Shown here: piece by piece, positions 1-13,030 of the stretch
Position numbering within the stretch: position 1 is the first letter of the stretch
How the letters are laid out: each line of letters begins with the position of its first letter
DNA from: Meghimatium bilineatum
Lineage: Eukaryota > Mollusca > Gastropoda > Stylommatophora > Philomycidae
Direction of reading: 5' to 3'
DNA: 64,000 bases
Assembly (NCBI GenBank): GCA_034231615.1
Contig: CM067298.1
Location: forward strand, 27,130,983-27,194,982
Made by a program: the position numbers and the translations under genes
The notes under the pieces: model-generated
What the model was told of the DNA's origin: nothing
What the model saw: the letters and a program-made list of their open reading frames with translations, nothing else
Database searches by the model: none

Positions 1-39
1 AGAACTGTTGGAACAATGTCTGTGGTCAAATAAATTTAA

Positions 40-180
40 AAATTCAGACTGAAATGGTCTTCTACTTAATCAGAATAACCCGTATTGGTCAAATGCAAGA
101 GTATTCAAGATGAAAAAGGAAACAACAAAATGAAGTGGAAGACCAAAAAAGGTGGATTGAAGGAGTTACCAACATTCTGA
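40..180 (+). mobile_element. LINE reverse-transcriptase C-terminal tail, decayed
   Basis: In shifting frames the text reads as the usual end of LINE reverse transcriptases: a degenerate GHL-x-RM-like block, then GRPKK followed by RWIEGVTNIL. Stops and frameshifts are present. It resembles the relic near 43.6 kb. Confidence 0.5.
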
Positions 181-547
181 AACATCTCAATATTATTATA
201 TAACAAGCAACCAAACATGCAATAGCCCGACAACCGATCGTCAATCAATCCTGCGATGCATTACAGCAAAAACAAAAAAGGCCCACCAAATCTTACAATG
301 CATAGATCGTATTGCGACTGCATATTGTGAGAAGTGTTTAGTGCAGAAGGTGACAATTTGTCTTGAACAGTGGATCTGATTGATATTTATTCGTGTGGAA
401 CGTGGCCAAAATGCATGTTGTGTGTTAGTTCTTTGGAGCTCCAAGTATTATTTGATATAGTATCTGGCCGGCGTATATAATACTTTTATATCAGCCTGGC
501 AGGCCAAAATAAATATTATGGTTTTCCATCATTGGATCACATTTTAG

Positions 548-915
548 CTACCACTAGTTTAGTATTTTACCCACAGATAATTTAGTATTTTACCCACAAC
601 TAATTTAGTATTTTCCCCACCACTGGTTTAGTATTTTACCTATCACTAGTTTAGTATTTTACCCACAACTGGTTTTGTAGTTTACCCACCACTTGTTTAG
701 TATTTTACTATAGTAGTATTTTACACACAAATAATCAGTACTTTACTCGCCAATTGTTCAATATTTACTCACAACTCACAACTAGTTCACTATTTTACCG
801 ACCACTAGTTTAGTAATTTACCAACAACTAATTTTGTATTTTCCCACACTAGTTTAGTAGTTTAGTATTTTACCCACCAAAAGTTTAGTATTTTACTCAC
901 CATTCATCTAGTATC
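548..915. repeat. Degenerate minisatellite, ~24-bp unit
   Basis: About 15 diverged units built on TTTAGTATTTTACCCAC with a variable linker such as CACTAG or AACTAA. Units vary in length and sequence, so this is an old array. Confidence 0.8.
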
Positions 916-929
916 TCTGCACAATTTAA

Positions 930-2520
930 ATGCAAACCAAGCTCTTATAAGGAAACTCAGCGTTTCTCTTTTCGATGCAAATTGAGTATAGAAAAATGTA
1001 GCCCGCTAACGGACACGGCAATTACAGCAAAGTAACACTACAAAACATACGAAATACAAGAAACGAACAACATTAAAATGAATAAAACATCAAACGCTAA
1101 CACAAAAATTATATCATGAAATGAGGAAAAGCGCAGCTATATAGCAACAATGTAATAAAATATAACACAAGCTGTCGAAGATTACGATCTATAATTCAAA
1201 AACTTAGTTTTCAATTGAAATATTCGTATTGAAAGCACCGACATAATTTATAGTATTACTTAGAGTGAAGAGTGAGTGATTAAAAGATGGAGGGAGAGAG
1301 AGAAAGATGGTTGAAGAGTTGAAAATAACCATAAACTGTCAGTCTGTTCAGAAAATGAGAACAATTTCAATCGATTGCCTGTGAAGATTATTAATCCGCA
1401 CAAAGTAGTTATCGGTTTGTTTCCATTCTAGTTGTCTGCTTCTAACCGACTGTCTTCAAGGGCTACTTCTAATTTCAGAGAAATATTCACTTAGTCAGCT
1501 TTGGTATTGAACATTCTCATGTGATCTAAGATCAGCATACACGTGGCGGCTAATGTGAATCAGATAGTATCTATTTATGGTCACAATAAGTAGAAAATGC
1601 ATAGTATCATTTCATAATTAGTAGCAAACATGGAGTCGATCACTTCACAATATTAAGCAGATTTGATAGCCAGCCGAGGACATTTTTTTAAATCTCAAAA
1701 GATTAACTGTTTACGAAGTCAAGCTTTTGTCACCTCCACCATCGACCACTAAAAGTTGATGGAGGACACTATCTTTGGCAATCTATTTCGTTTCTGAACT
1801 TTTTTTAGCAAGTAACAAAATAAAACGTCTAATGTAATCATTTTCTTCTTATTTCTTCATCGTTTAGTTTGTCTAAGATTGGTAAGACGCGCTAGACCCG
1901 CTACTTGGGCAATGGGTTTTTTTGTGAGGAAACCATTGTCCCAGTCTTCTTGGCTGTTTTTTTTTATAGTTGTGTTGTCTTAATTGGTTTTTGTTTCTTG
2001 ATAAAAGTCCCAATTGGACCGACACGTCGATAATTGACTTTGTTCTATGTTTTACTGTTATTTCTTATTATTTTATGTTATCTACAGTAACCTGTATATT
2101 TAATTTAGTATTTACCTCTAATTTGTCTGGTTACTGCAGCACTTTCCATTTTGTCGGACATCCTTCGATATTTTGGTTATTTATATTTGTCTAAAATAGA
2201 TTGCGATTTAATTATATTTTTTGGGCTCAAGGGCCAGTGTAGACTTCTAGAGAAATTTGAAATCAGCTGTGCCGGCATGTAAAAAATAGCGTGACGGGCC
2301 GTATTTGTGTCGCGGGTTGAATTTTGCCCAGACCTGATTTAGAATATTTCACTTCCTTCGGTGTGTAGTTGTGGATTAGCAATGAGAGATCGTCGATAAT
2401 ATCTAAATCGTTTAGTTCTTTGGTCAGGACATGTTGAATTTCAAATGTCTTGCTGTTTTTGATTTCTTAAATTAATCTATTGATAGTAAAAATCTTAAAC
2501 TGCGACAATCGCACCTCGAC
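930..2520. other. AT-rich non-coding stretch
   Basis: No convincing exon, RNA gene or element. The short ORF at 1970-2194 has no recognisable domain. At 2285-2345 a GC-rich block (gacgggccg ... ttttgcccagacctg) resembles one end of a hAT element, but no partner end was found. Confidence 0.4.
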
Positions 2521-2524
2521 TCTA

Positions 2525-2715
2525 GCATAAAGCACCGTTCTATGTTTCTTTTGCGCTATTCCTGAACTCCTAACGTATCGCTCTTGTAGCAGCACAATGG
2601 TCATACTAGATTCCGGTCAAATGACCAGAGAACGGGGATGTGTTGTTTTGCCGTTGTATTTACGTCATTGGCCTGATACATCCGATGACATTTCACTCAT
2701 TTCTAAGGCTGCTAG
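2525..2715 (+). repeat. Dispersed repeat family D, copy 1
   Basis: Shares an ordered series of blocks with 3580-3720 and 34610-34780: a TTCTTYTGCG-like start, an ATACTAGATTCC-like block, GACCAGAGAACGG, GTGTTGTTTTG, and GGCCTGATACATCCGA. The copies are diverged. The class is unknown; it is probably a transposon tail. Confidence 0.6.
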
Positions 2716-2813
2716 GTTTGTGAATTTTGTTAGAACTACAAAACGTTTCAATAACTTCTAAGTCTAATATCTGGAATATCATATAAGCCCTACGTTTACA
2801 GTTCACAATCCCT

Positions 2814-3345
2814 GCGTAGAATATAATATGTTATGAATAGATGCTTACGTAGAATATATTGTTATGTATAATATATCTACGTGAAATATTATAAACGTAC
2901 TGTGTAAAATATGCTATTTTATGAATTAATGTCTGTGTAGAATATAATATTTTATGAATGGATGCCTACGTAGAATACACACTTTTATGTATGGATGCCT
3001 TCGTAGAACGTAATATTTTATGAATGTTACCTTCGTAGAACGCAATATTTTATGAATGTTACCTTCGTAGAACGCAATATTTTATGAATGTTACCTTCGT
3101 AGAACGCATTATTTTATGAATGTTACCTTCGTAGAACGCAATATTTTATGAATGTTACCTTCGTAGAACGCAATATTTTATGAATGTTACCTTCGTAGAA
3201 CGCAATATTTTATGAATGAATGTCTTCGTAGAATATAATATTTTATGAATGGATGTCTTCGTAGAACACACAATTTTATGAATGGATGTCTACGTAGAAC
3301 ATACTATTTTATGAATAGATGTCTGCATAGAATATAATGTTTTAA
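2814..3345. repeat. Minisatellite, 32-33-bp unit
   Basis: Units contain TCGTAGAACGCAATATTTTA followed by TGAATGTTACCT. Six or seven central units (about 3010-3215) are nearly identical at 32 bp; flanking units are older and carry ATGGATG-type linkers. Confidence 0.9.
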
Positions 3346-3579
3346 TGGTATAATGTTACCACGACTAACAAATATACTAGCAACCAGTAAAAACACATCA
3401 GGATATTTTTACATGAGCCACTGCACGTGTTGAATACAATTAACTGAAATTTTTGTTTTTACATTTAGAAACTATTTTCTGAAGCAAATCTGCAGTAGTT
3501 AAACAGTAAAACTTGGCCAGGGAATATTTTGATGGGCCTAAGCCAGTTATATGGTTATGTGGAGTCTATTAAGAATAGC

Positions 3580-3870
3580 ACTAATCGTCTTCTTCTTCTG
3601 CGTTCGTTCTCAAACTTCTGCAGATTGGCAGGATGTAGTCTGAAGAACGGAATGCGTTGTGTCATGGTTTACAGCATTACTGAGATATCTGCGCCTTTCG
3701 GCCTGACACATCCGACTTCAGCATGACTTTGGTGACTGACTCTATATGGCATAGGACAGCCAACTCCATCACATAACCTCCTTAGTCGCCTTTTACGACA
3801 TGCGTGGAAGGTAAACAGTGTTACTATTTTTTGCTCCCCTTTCGGACCCCGGCAACACACGGGCGAGTAT
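3580..3870 (+). repeat. Dispersed repeat family D, copy 2, longest
   Basis: Contains GAACGGAATGCGTTGTGTCA and CTTTCGGCCTGACACATCCG in the same order as copies 1 and 3. It continues into CTTAGTCGCCTTTTACGACA and TTTCGGACCCCGGCAACACA. The last blocks resemble sequence I recall as widely dispersed in mollusc genomes, which I cannot verify. Overlapping short ORFs are not gene-like. Confidence 0.55.
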
Positions 3871-4229
3871 AGCACTAATGATATGCTTCTTTTTTTGCAA
3901 ACAAGAGGAGTGAAGTCTCCTTCGCACTGTTTTTGTGATAATAAGCCTTTGTATGAGCTGCTATCAGAGTTGCTGTTTGTAAGATACACAGATGCATCTG
4001 TACAATATGATGATCTGGACCCAGTGTTGTTACACAAGGTTCAGCACGACTGGTGTGATCCTTGGTGGGACGTGTCGAGATGAATCGTTGTCGTTGGTGC
4101 AGCCTTACTATAGTGGACTGATCACAAATGAAATGTCCCGCAATTTATCTTATCGTCATTCCGCTGACAAGCATACCATCAGCTTGCCATCGCTCTCGAA
4201 ACGTTAGTCGAATTGTGGAAAAACATTTA

Positions 4230-6350
4230 CAGATATTGTTTGGATAAAATCCAGATTATACCTTTGACTCACCTAAATTTGGTTAATGTGTGTGCCAAAC
4301 TTGAACTTGTTTCGACTTTTAATAGAGTCAGTAATTGTCCATGTGCTAATTTGTACTTGACGTACGAAAAATTCTAAAGAAACATCACATCAGCAAAGCA
4401 CTACAACTAAACGAACGTCATCATTTGCACGTGTTCTGGGTTTAAGAATTGCTCACGTAATTAAACATTTTAAGCGTGAAAATAAATCACGTTGCGGCAC
4501 AAACATCAACAAATTGAACAGAAACGAATGAGTCATACTATTTCGACAGATAACGAAACACTGACGACTTAAAGCACACTTACACATCATCGACTCTGCG
4601 GCCAGCATCTGCGAAGCAACAACAATGGCACCAGAACATATACTACTGGACTGCTCAGTGACATAAAACAAAACTCTTTGTACACGAATATCTCTTATAA
4701 ATCAGATATATATAGTGTGTGTTTTTTTCTAGATGTTGAATAAGAATATGTACATTTTATTACTTTTACAGGAAAATATTCCAGTGTTGAATTAATTTAT
4801 TATTATGTAGATGATTTCTATTAATATGTTTAGGCATATGACCATTTCCCTATATAAACATCAGTGTTTAGGACAGGCCGATTCAGTGACATTTATCGTT
4901 CCCTGATTTTATGAAAATTAGGTAACTATGGACCGCGAGAGATTTTAATACAATAGAAAACTATGGGAAACTGAAAGGTGTATTAATAAAACGCAATGTG
5001 TATGCTGAAAGTCACGACAGACATGTTTATGATTTAGCAGATAAATAACAGAGGCAATGCTTAAAGTAATTTTAGTTAGAACTACCAGTGTGATTGAAAA
5101 TGCAAAGAAAAAAAATTAATATGCACACCAGTGCTCATTTCAATAACAAAACTATAGAAAAGAAGGCAATATAGGGTGAGAGAAATACTAGGAATTAATG
5201 TAATGATAAATTGTGCGAAATTTAATGATGAAATCGTGATACTGGACCGGAATACAAAACCAGGACCAGATTTTCGTATACGCTAAACAAGCTATAGCTT
5301 AAGGCTCCCGGTGTTTTGGGGGCCTCAAAAAAATTATATCTGGCACTGATATATAATATATGGACTTATAAAGGGCCCCCCATATCTCAATTACCATATG
5401 GCCTTATCAAGTCTAAATACGGCACTGATTAAGTCAGAAAGTTTTCAGCTGTAGTGAATATCTATACAATAGATCGTGTTCAGTATATTGCTATTATGCT
5501 CTGAACTGTCCAAATGACCAGCTTCCTGCAGCTTAATTTTAATTTTAATCTGATATATGATTAAATCTAGGCTACGTATATTATGTATATACATATATAC
5601 TCATGATAAAATCAAATATGTAGTATCTTCATTCAATAATTGTTATATATTTGTGTGTTGCCATTATATCTATTTCATCGTTAAACGTCGCGCAGTTTAA
5701 CATTACTCTCATCCCCAGTATTTCTCTCTTCCTATCTTGCTCTCAGTTTCATAGTTATGTTATAGAAATGTTAGCTGGAGTATATATTAATTTTTTTCCC
5801 CTGTGAATCCTCAATAACACTGGTAGCTCTAACAATTGAAATTACTTTACTCATTTTTCCTGTTATTTGTCTGCAAAATTCTAAACATTTCTATCGTGTC
5901 TTTCAGTTTTCACATTGAATTTGTTCATTACAGCCTTATGTTTTCCCATAGACTTCTATTGTTTCAAAAGTAATCGCTGCCTTGGTTACCTAATTAAACT
6001 AAAATCAGCGGCAGATAAGTAAAATGAACGGTACTGAACTGCCACGCTGGGCTGTAATATACATACATGTTTTCCGTAACGGGTTTGTCTAAATAAAATG
6101 TCCTTCGTACGTTTAATATCTAAACACCTCCATTTGAAGAAAAATGTAATGGTCTTTTTTGTGTTAAAAATACACAAAGAGGGGGGGGGGGTGGTTTAAC
6201 CCACATTTTGGTTTAGTTTCTAGTGCTAAAAGTCGTGTTATGATTTGATGAAGGGAAGATATCTGAACACCTCACACCCCCCCCCCTCATATTCTACGGG
6301 CTTCACTATATTATATCTACACAACAGACTATTCGATAAAGCTGAAATAA
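4230..6350. other. AT-rich non-coding stretch with a possible MITE remnant
   Basis: No exon recognised. Around 5285-5425 there are CTATAGCTTAAGGCTCCCGG, GGGGGCCTC and GGGCCCCCC blocks, possibly a decayed MITE, but no terminal repeats or target duplication can be shown. Poly-G (6180-6190) and poly-C (6277-6285) runs occur nearby. Confidence 0.35.
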
Positions 6351-6374
6351 TTCTTAACTTTTAAACAAATAATC

Positions 6375-6571
6375 CCGAAATGTGACGGTATGGTACAGAT
6401 CTTGTCCGTCATGGCCAAGTTAAATGGTTCACATCCCACCGTATATAATTGTGCATCAGGACCGTTCAGAAAGCAATGTCAAACAACAGATTGTATTCAT
6501 ATTGCCAAGAAAATCACTACAATCAAAAAATGTGAGATTGATGGCTACACCCTGAATTGTTATGCTACCAA
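6375..6571 (+). mobile_element. tRNA-derived SINE family S1, copy with target-site duplication
   Basis: A 197-bp body flanked by a perfect 16-bp direct repeat, TTTTAAACAAATAATC, at 6359-6374 and 6572-6587. The head is a decayed tRNA-like region: GACGGTATGGTACAG as A box and TGGTTCACATCCC as B box. The body has AGGACCGTTCAGAAAGCAAT and TTGCCAAGAAAATCA, shared with copies at 23322-23474 and 56113-56312. The flanking duplication is the mark of LINE-mediated integration. Confidence 0.85.
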
Positions 6572-6599
6572 TTTTAAACAAATAATCATGAAGTGTCTA

Positions 6600-7360
6600 T
6601 GAACATCTTCAGTATTAACACATGTTTACTGTGATACTTTTCAAAATCTTAACATTTGAAAACATGCAAGTTAATTACCTTTTCTTTTAAATTCTTGAAA
6701 CTATATGTGCAACCTAATAATCATGATCTCCACATATAGAAGGTTTTTTTTCAGTAAAAATAAACAACAAAATTCCATAATCTTCTTTTGTTCACTACAT
6801 AGATATAAAATAACAATACACATAATCTTTCTCTAAATTATATATATATTTACAGTGTATTCATTGTCTATATATTTTTCATTCAAAATAATTATAGTAT
6901 CTTCATAGATCAAAGGAAATTACCGATGTACGTAAACGGCAATCGCAACATAGCTTTAATTATCAAATTATATAGGAGAATGGAGAATATAAAATATAAT
7001 GCACAAAATCATATTATTTCGAGAAGTCTAATAATATATTAAAATGCAATATGTCGTTAGATATTTTGAAGTACACTATAATACTAAATTCCATGGATTC
7101 TGCAGAGAGCGTTTCCAACACATCCATGTAGAATGTTCTCTTTTTCCTTTTAGTCATGACATAGGCACAATTCGCGAATTTTAGAGATTTGTTTGTTTTG
7201 TTTATTTGTTTAGGTTTCTAGGAATTACGAGCGATGAAGCTATTGTTTGTTATAGACAATAGACATTTCTTCAGAGCTGTTTTCATCTGACACGACTTCA
7301 GCTCATCAATATGCAAAACCTATTCGGAAAGAAGCATTTTATGCAGACGAGAGTCTGTAT
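6600..7360. other. AT-rich stretch, no feature seen
   Basis: Low-complexity A/T sequence with no recognisable exon or repeat. Confidence 0.4.
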
Positions 7361-7368
7361 GTGATACA

Positions 7369-7850
7369 TCAGACATGTTCCATCATCACGTGACATATTT
7401 TTTTTGAAGTTTGTTTTGCAATTGATGTCCTGAACCTGAATCTATCCTCTGCCAATCTGCATACATCCTCCAATGATGTCTTCATGCAGTTTTCGGTCTT
7501 ACCTGTCCATCTCCTTCTAGGTCTACCTCTTTCTATACTTTCCGGAATTCTGCCTTCTAATATGTGTATTTCCATGTCATTGTGTCTTTTTATATGTCCG
7601 AAATATTTCAGCTTCCTATCTTAAATTGTATTCACCAGCCATCCTTCCTCTATATGCAGCATACTCAAAACCTCAATAGTCCGTATCTTTTCTGTCCAGA
7701 ATATTCTTATATTGTCCAATATTATTCGAAATCCGATATTATTTTCGCCGTTGTTGGTTATTTTATTTTTTAGTCCGTTCGGGGTTATTTCTTCCTCTGT
7801 ATTTAGGAGTATTCTAAATTTATAATCCATCTCAATATTATATTATTGTG
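7369..7850 (-). mobile_element. LINE reverse-transcriptase C-terminal tail
   Basis: Reading leftwards: IRIFWTEKIRTIEVL, KYFGHIKRHN, EIHILEGRIPES, then RGRPRRRWTGKIEN-like and EDVCRLAEDRFRFR. This is the conserved end of non-LTR reverse transcriptases (GH-x-RH, GRPRRRW, A-x-DR). It is split by frameshifts, so it is a relic. Confidence 0.85.
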
Positions 7851-7971
7851 CAAATATCTAGGCACAATATTCCCGTATGTCGCCGGTTATTTCGGAAATC
7901 TGATTAGTTGAGTACCGATATGAGAACACATCCATGCTTGTTGGCCATTTTGACAGATGGCATGTTCTAAC

Positions 7972-8485
7972 ACTGTATATTCAGACATTCAATAACTGAA
8001 GAGTTTGTGTGTGTTAACATTGTATATTGAGACATTCAATAACTGGAGAGTTCGTGTGTGTTAACATTGTATATTGAGACATTCAATAACTGGAGAGTTT
8101 GTGTGTGTTAACATTGTATATTGAGACATTCAATAACTGGAGAGTTTGTGTGTGTTAACATTGTATATTGAGACATTCAATAACTGGAGAGTTCGTGTGT
8201 GTTAACATTGTATATTGAGACATTCAATAACTGGAGAGTTCGTGTGTGTTAACATTGTATATTGAGACATTCAATAACTGGAGAGTTTGTGTGTGTTAAC
8301 ATTGTATATTCAGACATTCAATAACTGAAGAGTTCGTGTGTGTTAACATTGTATATTGAGACATTCAATAACTGGAGAGTTCGTGTGTGTTAACATTGTA
8401 TATTGAGACATTCAATAACTGGAGAGTTCGTGTGTGTTAACATTGTATATTGAGACATTCAATAACTGGAGAGTTTGTGTGTGAT
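7972..8485. repeat. Minisatellite, 47-bp unit
   Basis: About 11 near-identical units containing ACATTGTATATTGAGACATT, CAATAACTGGAGAGTT and CGTGTGTGTTA. The first unit and one internal unit carry the same two changes (ATTCAGACATT and AACTGAAGAG), pointing to block duplication. Confidence 0.95.
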
Positions 8486-8489
8486 GCAT

Positions 8490-9320
8490 CAATTACCAAT
8501 TAGTTAACATTTTATGAACTTGTATTTCTGTTTGTTTTTCTACATGGTTCTCAGCAAGATTCTAGGACTACCGGGGACATATTGCCCACGTGAAGAACCA
8601 CCGGTCTAATCAGCAAGATCAGAGTTAAAAAAATTAACCTTTTTTGCGGTGTCTCTCGTCGCTATCAACATAGCCACAGACGCCCAAAGAACAGCATGCT
8701 TATTTAGTGAGGATTTACTAGAAACATTTCACCCATATAATTATGTTTTTACTTCTTCAAAACGAGAGTCAACATTCGTTGAGGAGACAGCACTTGATGA
8801 TGATAATCCTCTCAGTAGGAGACTTCGTTTGAAGGTATTGCACACTGCTAGAAGTTAGAATCTTCTGGCTGTGAAATAAAGATCAGGAAAAACCTCTCTA
8901 TTGCATAGAAGGGTTTCAAAGTTGTATTGCTCGCAATTCCTTAGGATCGAAATAAACACACTAACATATTATCAGACCTGGTAACTGTCAAATGTACACA
9001 GAATAAACTAGTCAAGTGTGATATGAAATACTTGATAAACGTGGTTAGAGTTGTTTGAATAATGTATAGGTGGTCAGATAGTTTAAATGAGATATTCCTA
9101 TGTTGAGTTAACTAGAATATGATATTGATCTGGTGGGATACATTGAATATGATAATTGTTGTTGTGAGATAGCTTGAATATGATAATTGCTATTTTGAGA
9201 TAGACTGAATAACATATCCATTTGGTGATATGATATGAAAAGATTATCCCATTCATGAGCTAATGCGTTATATGTTTAAGGAGAGTTACGTGAAAGAACA
9301 GTACGATATGAAGACACATG
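8490..9320. other. AT-rich non-coding stretch
   Basis: The ORF at 8649-8858 has no recognised domain. At 9080-9240 there is a weak repetition of GAATATGATAATTG and GAGATAG motifs. Confidence 0.35.
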
Positions 9321-9324
9321 TGAT

Positions 9325-9545
9325 AGAATATGCATATCATACAAGAACTCATCGAGAAACAACATAATAAGTGGCTTAGGATCTTAATTATAATGTTTTC
9401 TAACCAACTACCAGCTTACGCCTACGAAAGAAGATTCTGCTACATGACTAGTGGAAGACACATGGATAGACAATATCAAGAATATTCTGCACAAGTTTTA
9501 TCTCACAATGAGAGAAATGCATTTTACACACCTTGTTTTGAATGT
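9325..9545 (+). mobile_element. Probable LINE RT tail, decayed
   Basis: Reads HNKWL, SNQLPAYAYERR, SGRHMDRQ in a pattern like the QxKWFGHL, LPxxAY, GRPxxRW end of LINE reverse transcriptases. Similarity is weaker than for the other tails. Confidence 0.45.
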
Positions 9546-9949
9546 TTGAATCACAATTTATTAAGCGTAGCAGCACATATGAAACATCCGTCTGTAGTTA
9601 GATAAGATATTGACATATCCTCACTATTTTTATTGAATTGTATGATTTTTAGCACTCAATGTTTTGAATGTTTGAGTGTATGTAATATGTTCTGAACACT
9701 AATTGACTTTTCAAACGTTTTCCTATTTCCTAGACAGAGAATTCCAAAATCGACAGAGCTTGGTGAACTCAATTCTGCTTCTATTAATTGAACCAACCGT
9801 AATAAAGATTGTTCCAAGTTCTGATCGATATGGATGCTTAGATTGGCAATGTTTCCTTCCTAATTAATATTCATAGATGCTCATGGCTGGACCCAGCTGA
9901 GGAGAGGAAGGACAGAAAGTGAAGGAAGCATTGAAACACACACAAAATT

Positions 9950-10100
9950 AGAAGTTCTTGAGACTAACGGTAATTGAACCAGTGCGTTCAACGGCACCAA
10001 ATCGCCTAGCAACTATTGAACACGCGTTCTTCCGTACTTGACTAACCGCATCTCCCAAAAAAAAGATGCGATTTCATCAAGCCTTTCAAACCGTGCACAC
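9950..10100 (-). repeat. Possible tRNA-like SINE head; short motif repeated at 10342
   Basis: TTCTTGAGACTAACGGTAAT followed by TGAACCAGTGCGTT recurs at 10342-10375 with two changes. On the - strand GGTTCAATTACC resembles a pol III B box and TTGCTAGGCGATTTGG a loose A box. No tail or target duplication was found. Confidence 0.4.
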
Positions 10101-10288
10101 AAAGTCACCAGAACGGACCAATCGAGACAAGGACTATTACAACAACAACAAACATCCCGTACAGGTATTGAAATATCCTCAGTAACAACAAACTTATAAC
10201 ATAATATCCGTATTAGTTATACAAGGGTCTATAGGTCTTCGTGTAAACATGGATAACATATATACAGACAATACAATTTTGCTTCGAG

Positions 10289-10325
10289 TAATTGTTTATA
10301 CAAGTAAATTTAAGTAGGAAGCCAG
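10289..10325. repeat. Short dispersed repeat shared with 34483-34515
   Basis: TTGTTTATACAAGTAAATTT followed by AAGTAGGAAGC occurs here and, with one substitution, at 34483-34515. The class is unknown. Confidence 0.6.
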
Positions 10326-10379
10326 AGGACAATTTTTTAAAATTCTTGAGACTAACGGGAATTGAACCAGTCCGTTATA

Positions 10380-12000
10380 TTATATATATATATGGCTAAT
10401 TCCGTAAATCTATATTCCTGTCGATCTGTATGGAAATCTTAACGTCATCATCGATTCTAATGAAATTTGACACGGCGAATAATTGGGTAATAATCTTGCA
10501 GGTAGTCAATATGAGACATCTTATATATATATATATGTCTATGAGTGAATCGCATGATAATGTTTATATCTTCATTTCCTGTTTATGTAAAAAAGATCAA
10601 TTTTACGACCTCTATCGTCTGTCTCGGTAAGCTCATGTGATAGCAGTTGGAGTCCGTTTCGTACTATTTCTGTTTCTGGAATTTGATCCTAGAACCTGAC
10701 GTTGGTTTAATTATTTTTAGATCCGTAGGTCTACACAGATGAAAGTCGTTTGTGCATTTGAATAATAATACACCTCTATTCTTTATGTATGTCTTATATT
10801 TTAAACGTATTCCTTCAAATAACAAAGGCGTGCTGCATGTAGGGGCATAACTGGATACCATTTTTCTATTCTTAACCTATCACGATGGAAACCATAGACA
10901 ATATTAATTATGTTTTCGTATTATCTCCAGGGCAAAGCCGGGTATTGCTTCTAGTGACAAATATGTTCGTTGATGATATCTTTGATACGAAAATAAATCA
11001 AAATTGCTATATAGTCTCAGTTATAAAAAAGCACCATTTGCTTACTTCTATTCATATATGACTGTATGACCGCTTGAGAAATATCTGATGATTTCACAAG
11101 TAGTTTACTAGAATAATTACAGTGCAACAGTATAGAGGTCCATTAATAGTCAATGATTTTACCAAGTATGGACCCCCATCTGCGTGCCATGACTGTCTAG
11201 AAAATAATGACCCCCTCCGCTTTATAATTATGTAAAAACAAAATCGTAATATTTACCACCCCTCCCTCCAATGCAATTCATCATAAAGAGTATGAAAAAC
11301 GACAATACACTTTTTTAATTCATCCCCCAAATTCCTAAAGTGTATCCGCAATTTTATCAATCACTTTACAACTAAAAATGTTGGGATAACAACAGCTGTG
11401 ATTGAAAAATTGTGAGCAATGTGTACACTTTACAAAAGACTTCATTTGTTTTATATAGTCAGTTACTCATTACATTGAACAAGAATATGAGCAACTAAAA
11501 ACAGAGGGATCATATTTGTTAATCTAATGAGCTTTGGAAAAGTGCGTTATTTATTTCATGACATTCAGGAAAATCTTTGTGCATTGTTTCTGAAAACATA
11601 GAATTCCGAGAATATGGTTTGTCTGGAACATCGTAAACTCATTAATTGTAAGGGACATTTGCTGTCAATAGGACTAGAGGACCAATAGATTTTTGAAATT
11701 AAATAATACTGTTCTGAATATTCTAGAATAGAAAAGTAAACTGCATTATGAAAGAGAATACATAGTTCTTTTATGTCATAGCACATACCTTTTTCATGCA
11801 TTTTTAGTCGACGCTGCCATTCATCTCAATATTCTAAATATAAATTGCTGGGTAAGAGCAAAGTCTGTCTTAGCTTAGTAAATTATTTCGTCGCAACTAC
11901 AAGCAAATTACAAGTGTTTAGATCTCATTAGATCTCATTTGAAAGAAAGGAGCGAAATTAATGCAGCTAATGACAACTTTTAGAATATATTGGGGAAAAA
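10380..12000. other. AT-rich non-coding stretch
   Basis: Short ORFs at 10430-10630, 10664-10861 and 11565-11801 show no domain, coding periodicity or splice context. CAGGGCAAAGCCGGGTATTG at about 10929 may be an old transposon fragment. Confidence 0.35.
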
Positions 12001-12007
12001 ATGATTG

Positions 12008-12083
12008 TAAACGTCATTTAATAGTAGATAGGTAGACGTCATTTAATAGTAGATAGGTAAACGTCATTTAATAGTAGATAGGT
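12008..12083. repeat. Short tandem repeat, three 25-bp units
   Basis: Three copies of GTAAACGTCATTTAATAGTA plus GATAG, the middle one with GTAGACG. Confidence 0.9.
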
Positions 12084-12739
12084 AGTTAATGAGTTTGCCT
12101 CTCTTTTGGAGAGGCGTACGCCTTTCAAGCAGCGGACAAAGTCCAATTAGGTTATACCAGTACACACTACCATAAAATATTAGAGGTAACAGAGACCCCC
12201 AAGGTTATTGTCATTTAAAAGTAGTTTTTAGTGATTTTGTAAAATACGAACACCACCATACTAGCATTTCTATTGATGAGAGCAATCTGACGATGACTAG
12301 TAAAATACAAATGTACTTACTTGCAAACAGACTCACTATTTAATTTTATATTTGATGAACTCCCTTCAGTCCCAAATGATTCTGACAATTAATTTTTGAC
12401 GATCAGTACACCTTGTGAATATTCTCCAGAATTAATCAAATATAGTACTATGATGGCAGTTCAACCCCCTTGCGCCAATTAACGCATACCTCTGTGATTA
12501 TTTCCCTTTCCTATGTTTTTCAGTTTATGTTTTTCATTTATTTCTTTAAATATAATTATATTAAGGTTAGGGTTAGTTATATAAAACATATTAGGTAAAT
12601 ATTTAAATTAATTATTGATTATTTATTGATATAATATTTGAATATATTCTCCAAAAATTATGTAGGTAGGCACTAATGAGAAGCAAGAACGAAAACAGCC
12701 GTTGGTTTGCGATCATAGTACCGAAAATATGTCATGTGA

Positions 12740-13030
12740 CGTATCCTCTCAAAACATTGTCTGCCCAATGAACTTCCTGAACCCCTCTTTGTCTTGGGCG
12801 ATGCGGCTTACATCTTGCTGAAAATCTAGTAGGACCATTGTCCTGTTACAAGGGAGATCCAGCAGAAGTTTGAAAATGAACGCTGAAGAAGAAGACGAAG
12901 AGGAAGTCAGTCCATCGTCTTCTTGGTCTGCTTTACCTACTCCGTCCCGGAGTTCTGCCCTCCATTATCTGTCTTTTTAAACAGTTGTGTCTCTTTATAT
13001 GACCAAACAGGTGCGGTTTTCTTTACCAAA
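12740..13030 (-). mobile_element. LINE RT C-terminal tail, decayed
   Basis: On the - strand, in two frames: SYKETQLFKKTDNGGQNSG, a PRRRW-like block, then DVSRIAQDKEGFRKFIGQ. The order matches the GHIKRH, EG, GRPRRRW, A-x-DR tail of the relic at 7369-7850. Confidence 0.6.

Noticed and set aside
5285..5425. A GC-block region that could be a MITE
   Set aside because: No terminal inverted repeat or target duplication could be defined; left as an unexplained patch.
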